Assembly: GCA_024741835.1 (NCBI GenBank)
Contig: JAENRP010000066.1
Location: 118,360 to 182,359 of the forward strand
Reading direction: 5' to 3'
DNA: 64,000 bases
DNA from: Diplocarpon mali
Taxonomy: Eukaryota; Ascomycota; Leotiomycetes; Helotiales; Drepanopezizaceae
The notes beneath the pieces are model-generated. The model was not told the DNA's origin. It ran no database searches and saw nothing but the letters and a program-made list of their open reading frames with translations. This document shows, piece by piece, positions 63,888 through 64,000 of this stretch; within the stretch, counting starts at the first letter, position 1, and every line of letters starts with the position of its first letter. A program made the translations under genes and the position numbers.

Positions 63888-64000
63888 TGACAGAATCAAA
63901 AGGTGTAGATTCTAGTTCTAGAGAGCTGAAGTAGTATATATACAAGGTAGGCTTACGTAGGCTTACCAAGCCTTAGCCTCCGCTCCGTGCGGTAATCTCC
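63888..64000 (+). mobile_element. MITE-A copy 4 (cut by window end)
   Basis: It begins TGACAGAATCAAAAGGTGTA and matches the 15 kb copies to the window end, with one substitution (G to A at the tenth-eleventh base) and a 10 bp internal duplication of GTAGGCTTAC before CCAAGCC. It lies ~320 bp upstream of the BIR1 start codon. Confidence 0.85.

Overview
The window reads as nuclear DNA of a filamentous ascomycete (Pezizomycotina). The genes are split by short introns (mostly 46-92 nt, with CTAAC/CTAAT-type branch points), intergenic spaces are long, and the gene set is typical of such fungi (RGS-LOV photoreceptor, 2EXR proteins, WSC/GPI wall proteins, SUN protein, JEN carboxylate carrier). The class cannot be fixed from the sequence alone; Leotiomycetes or Dothideomycetes are plausible. 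No rRNA, CRISPR or bacterial operon structure is visible.

Layout. 1-498: 3' end of a thermolysin-like (M4) metallopeptidase in GC-rich DNA. 499-6708: gene-poor spacer with three copies of a ~100 bp inverted-repeat element (called MITE-B here). 6709-8675: RGS-LOV blue-light protein. 10078-11927: broken F-box-like gene. 12974-18079: two 2EXR proteins either side of an AT-rich stretch with two identical 124 bp MITE-A copies. 18224-21214: housekeeping block SNU23 / DPH5 / conserved fungal protein. 23973-28293: GPI-anchored GH16 glucanase with a WSC domain, then PPM1, both on the minus strand. 30171-31989: SUN-family wall protein with a long serine tract. 33680-35179: coiled-coil orphan. 36984-37786: cysteine-rich single-pass membrane protein. 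37787-43023: AT-rich repeat-marked region holding one small secreted protein gene (39364-39804). 43024-45710: decayed gene, then a JEN-type carboxylate transporter. 47657-48244: UBC7-type E2. 48245-53747: gene-poor, with a decayed gene at about 50571-52058. 53748-63567: TAM41, MAD1 and BIR1. 63888-64000: a further MITE-A copy cut by the window edge.

Functional themes. Conserved single-copy functions (tri-snRNP splicing, diphthamide synthesis, PP2A methylation, ER-associated ubiquitylation, mitochondrial CDP-DAG synthesis, spindle checkpoint, chromosomal passenger complex) alternate with secretion or cell-wall genes and with gene-poor tracts carrying small inverted-repeat elements and pseudogenes. 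MAD1 and BIR1, both mitotic fidelity factors, lie tail to tail. Exon joins were inferred by eye from splice signals and protein continuity. The least usual observations are four families of small non-autonomous inverted-repeat elements, introns whose homology-preferred donor is GC, and a candidate effector gene isolated in AT-rich DNA.
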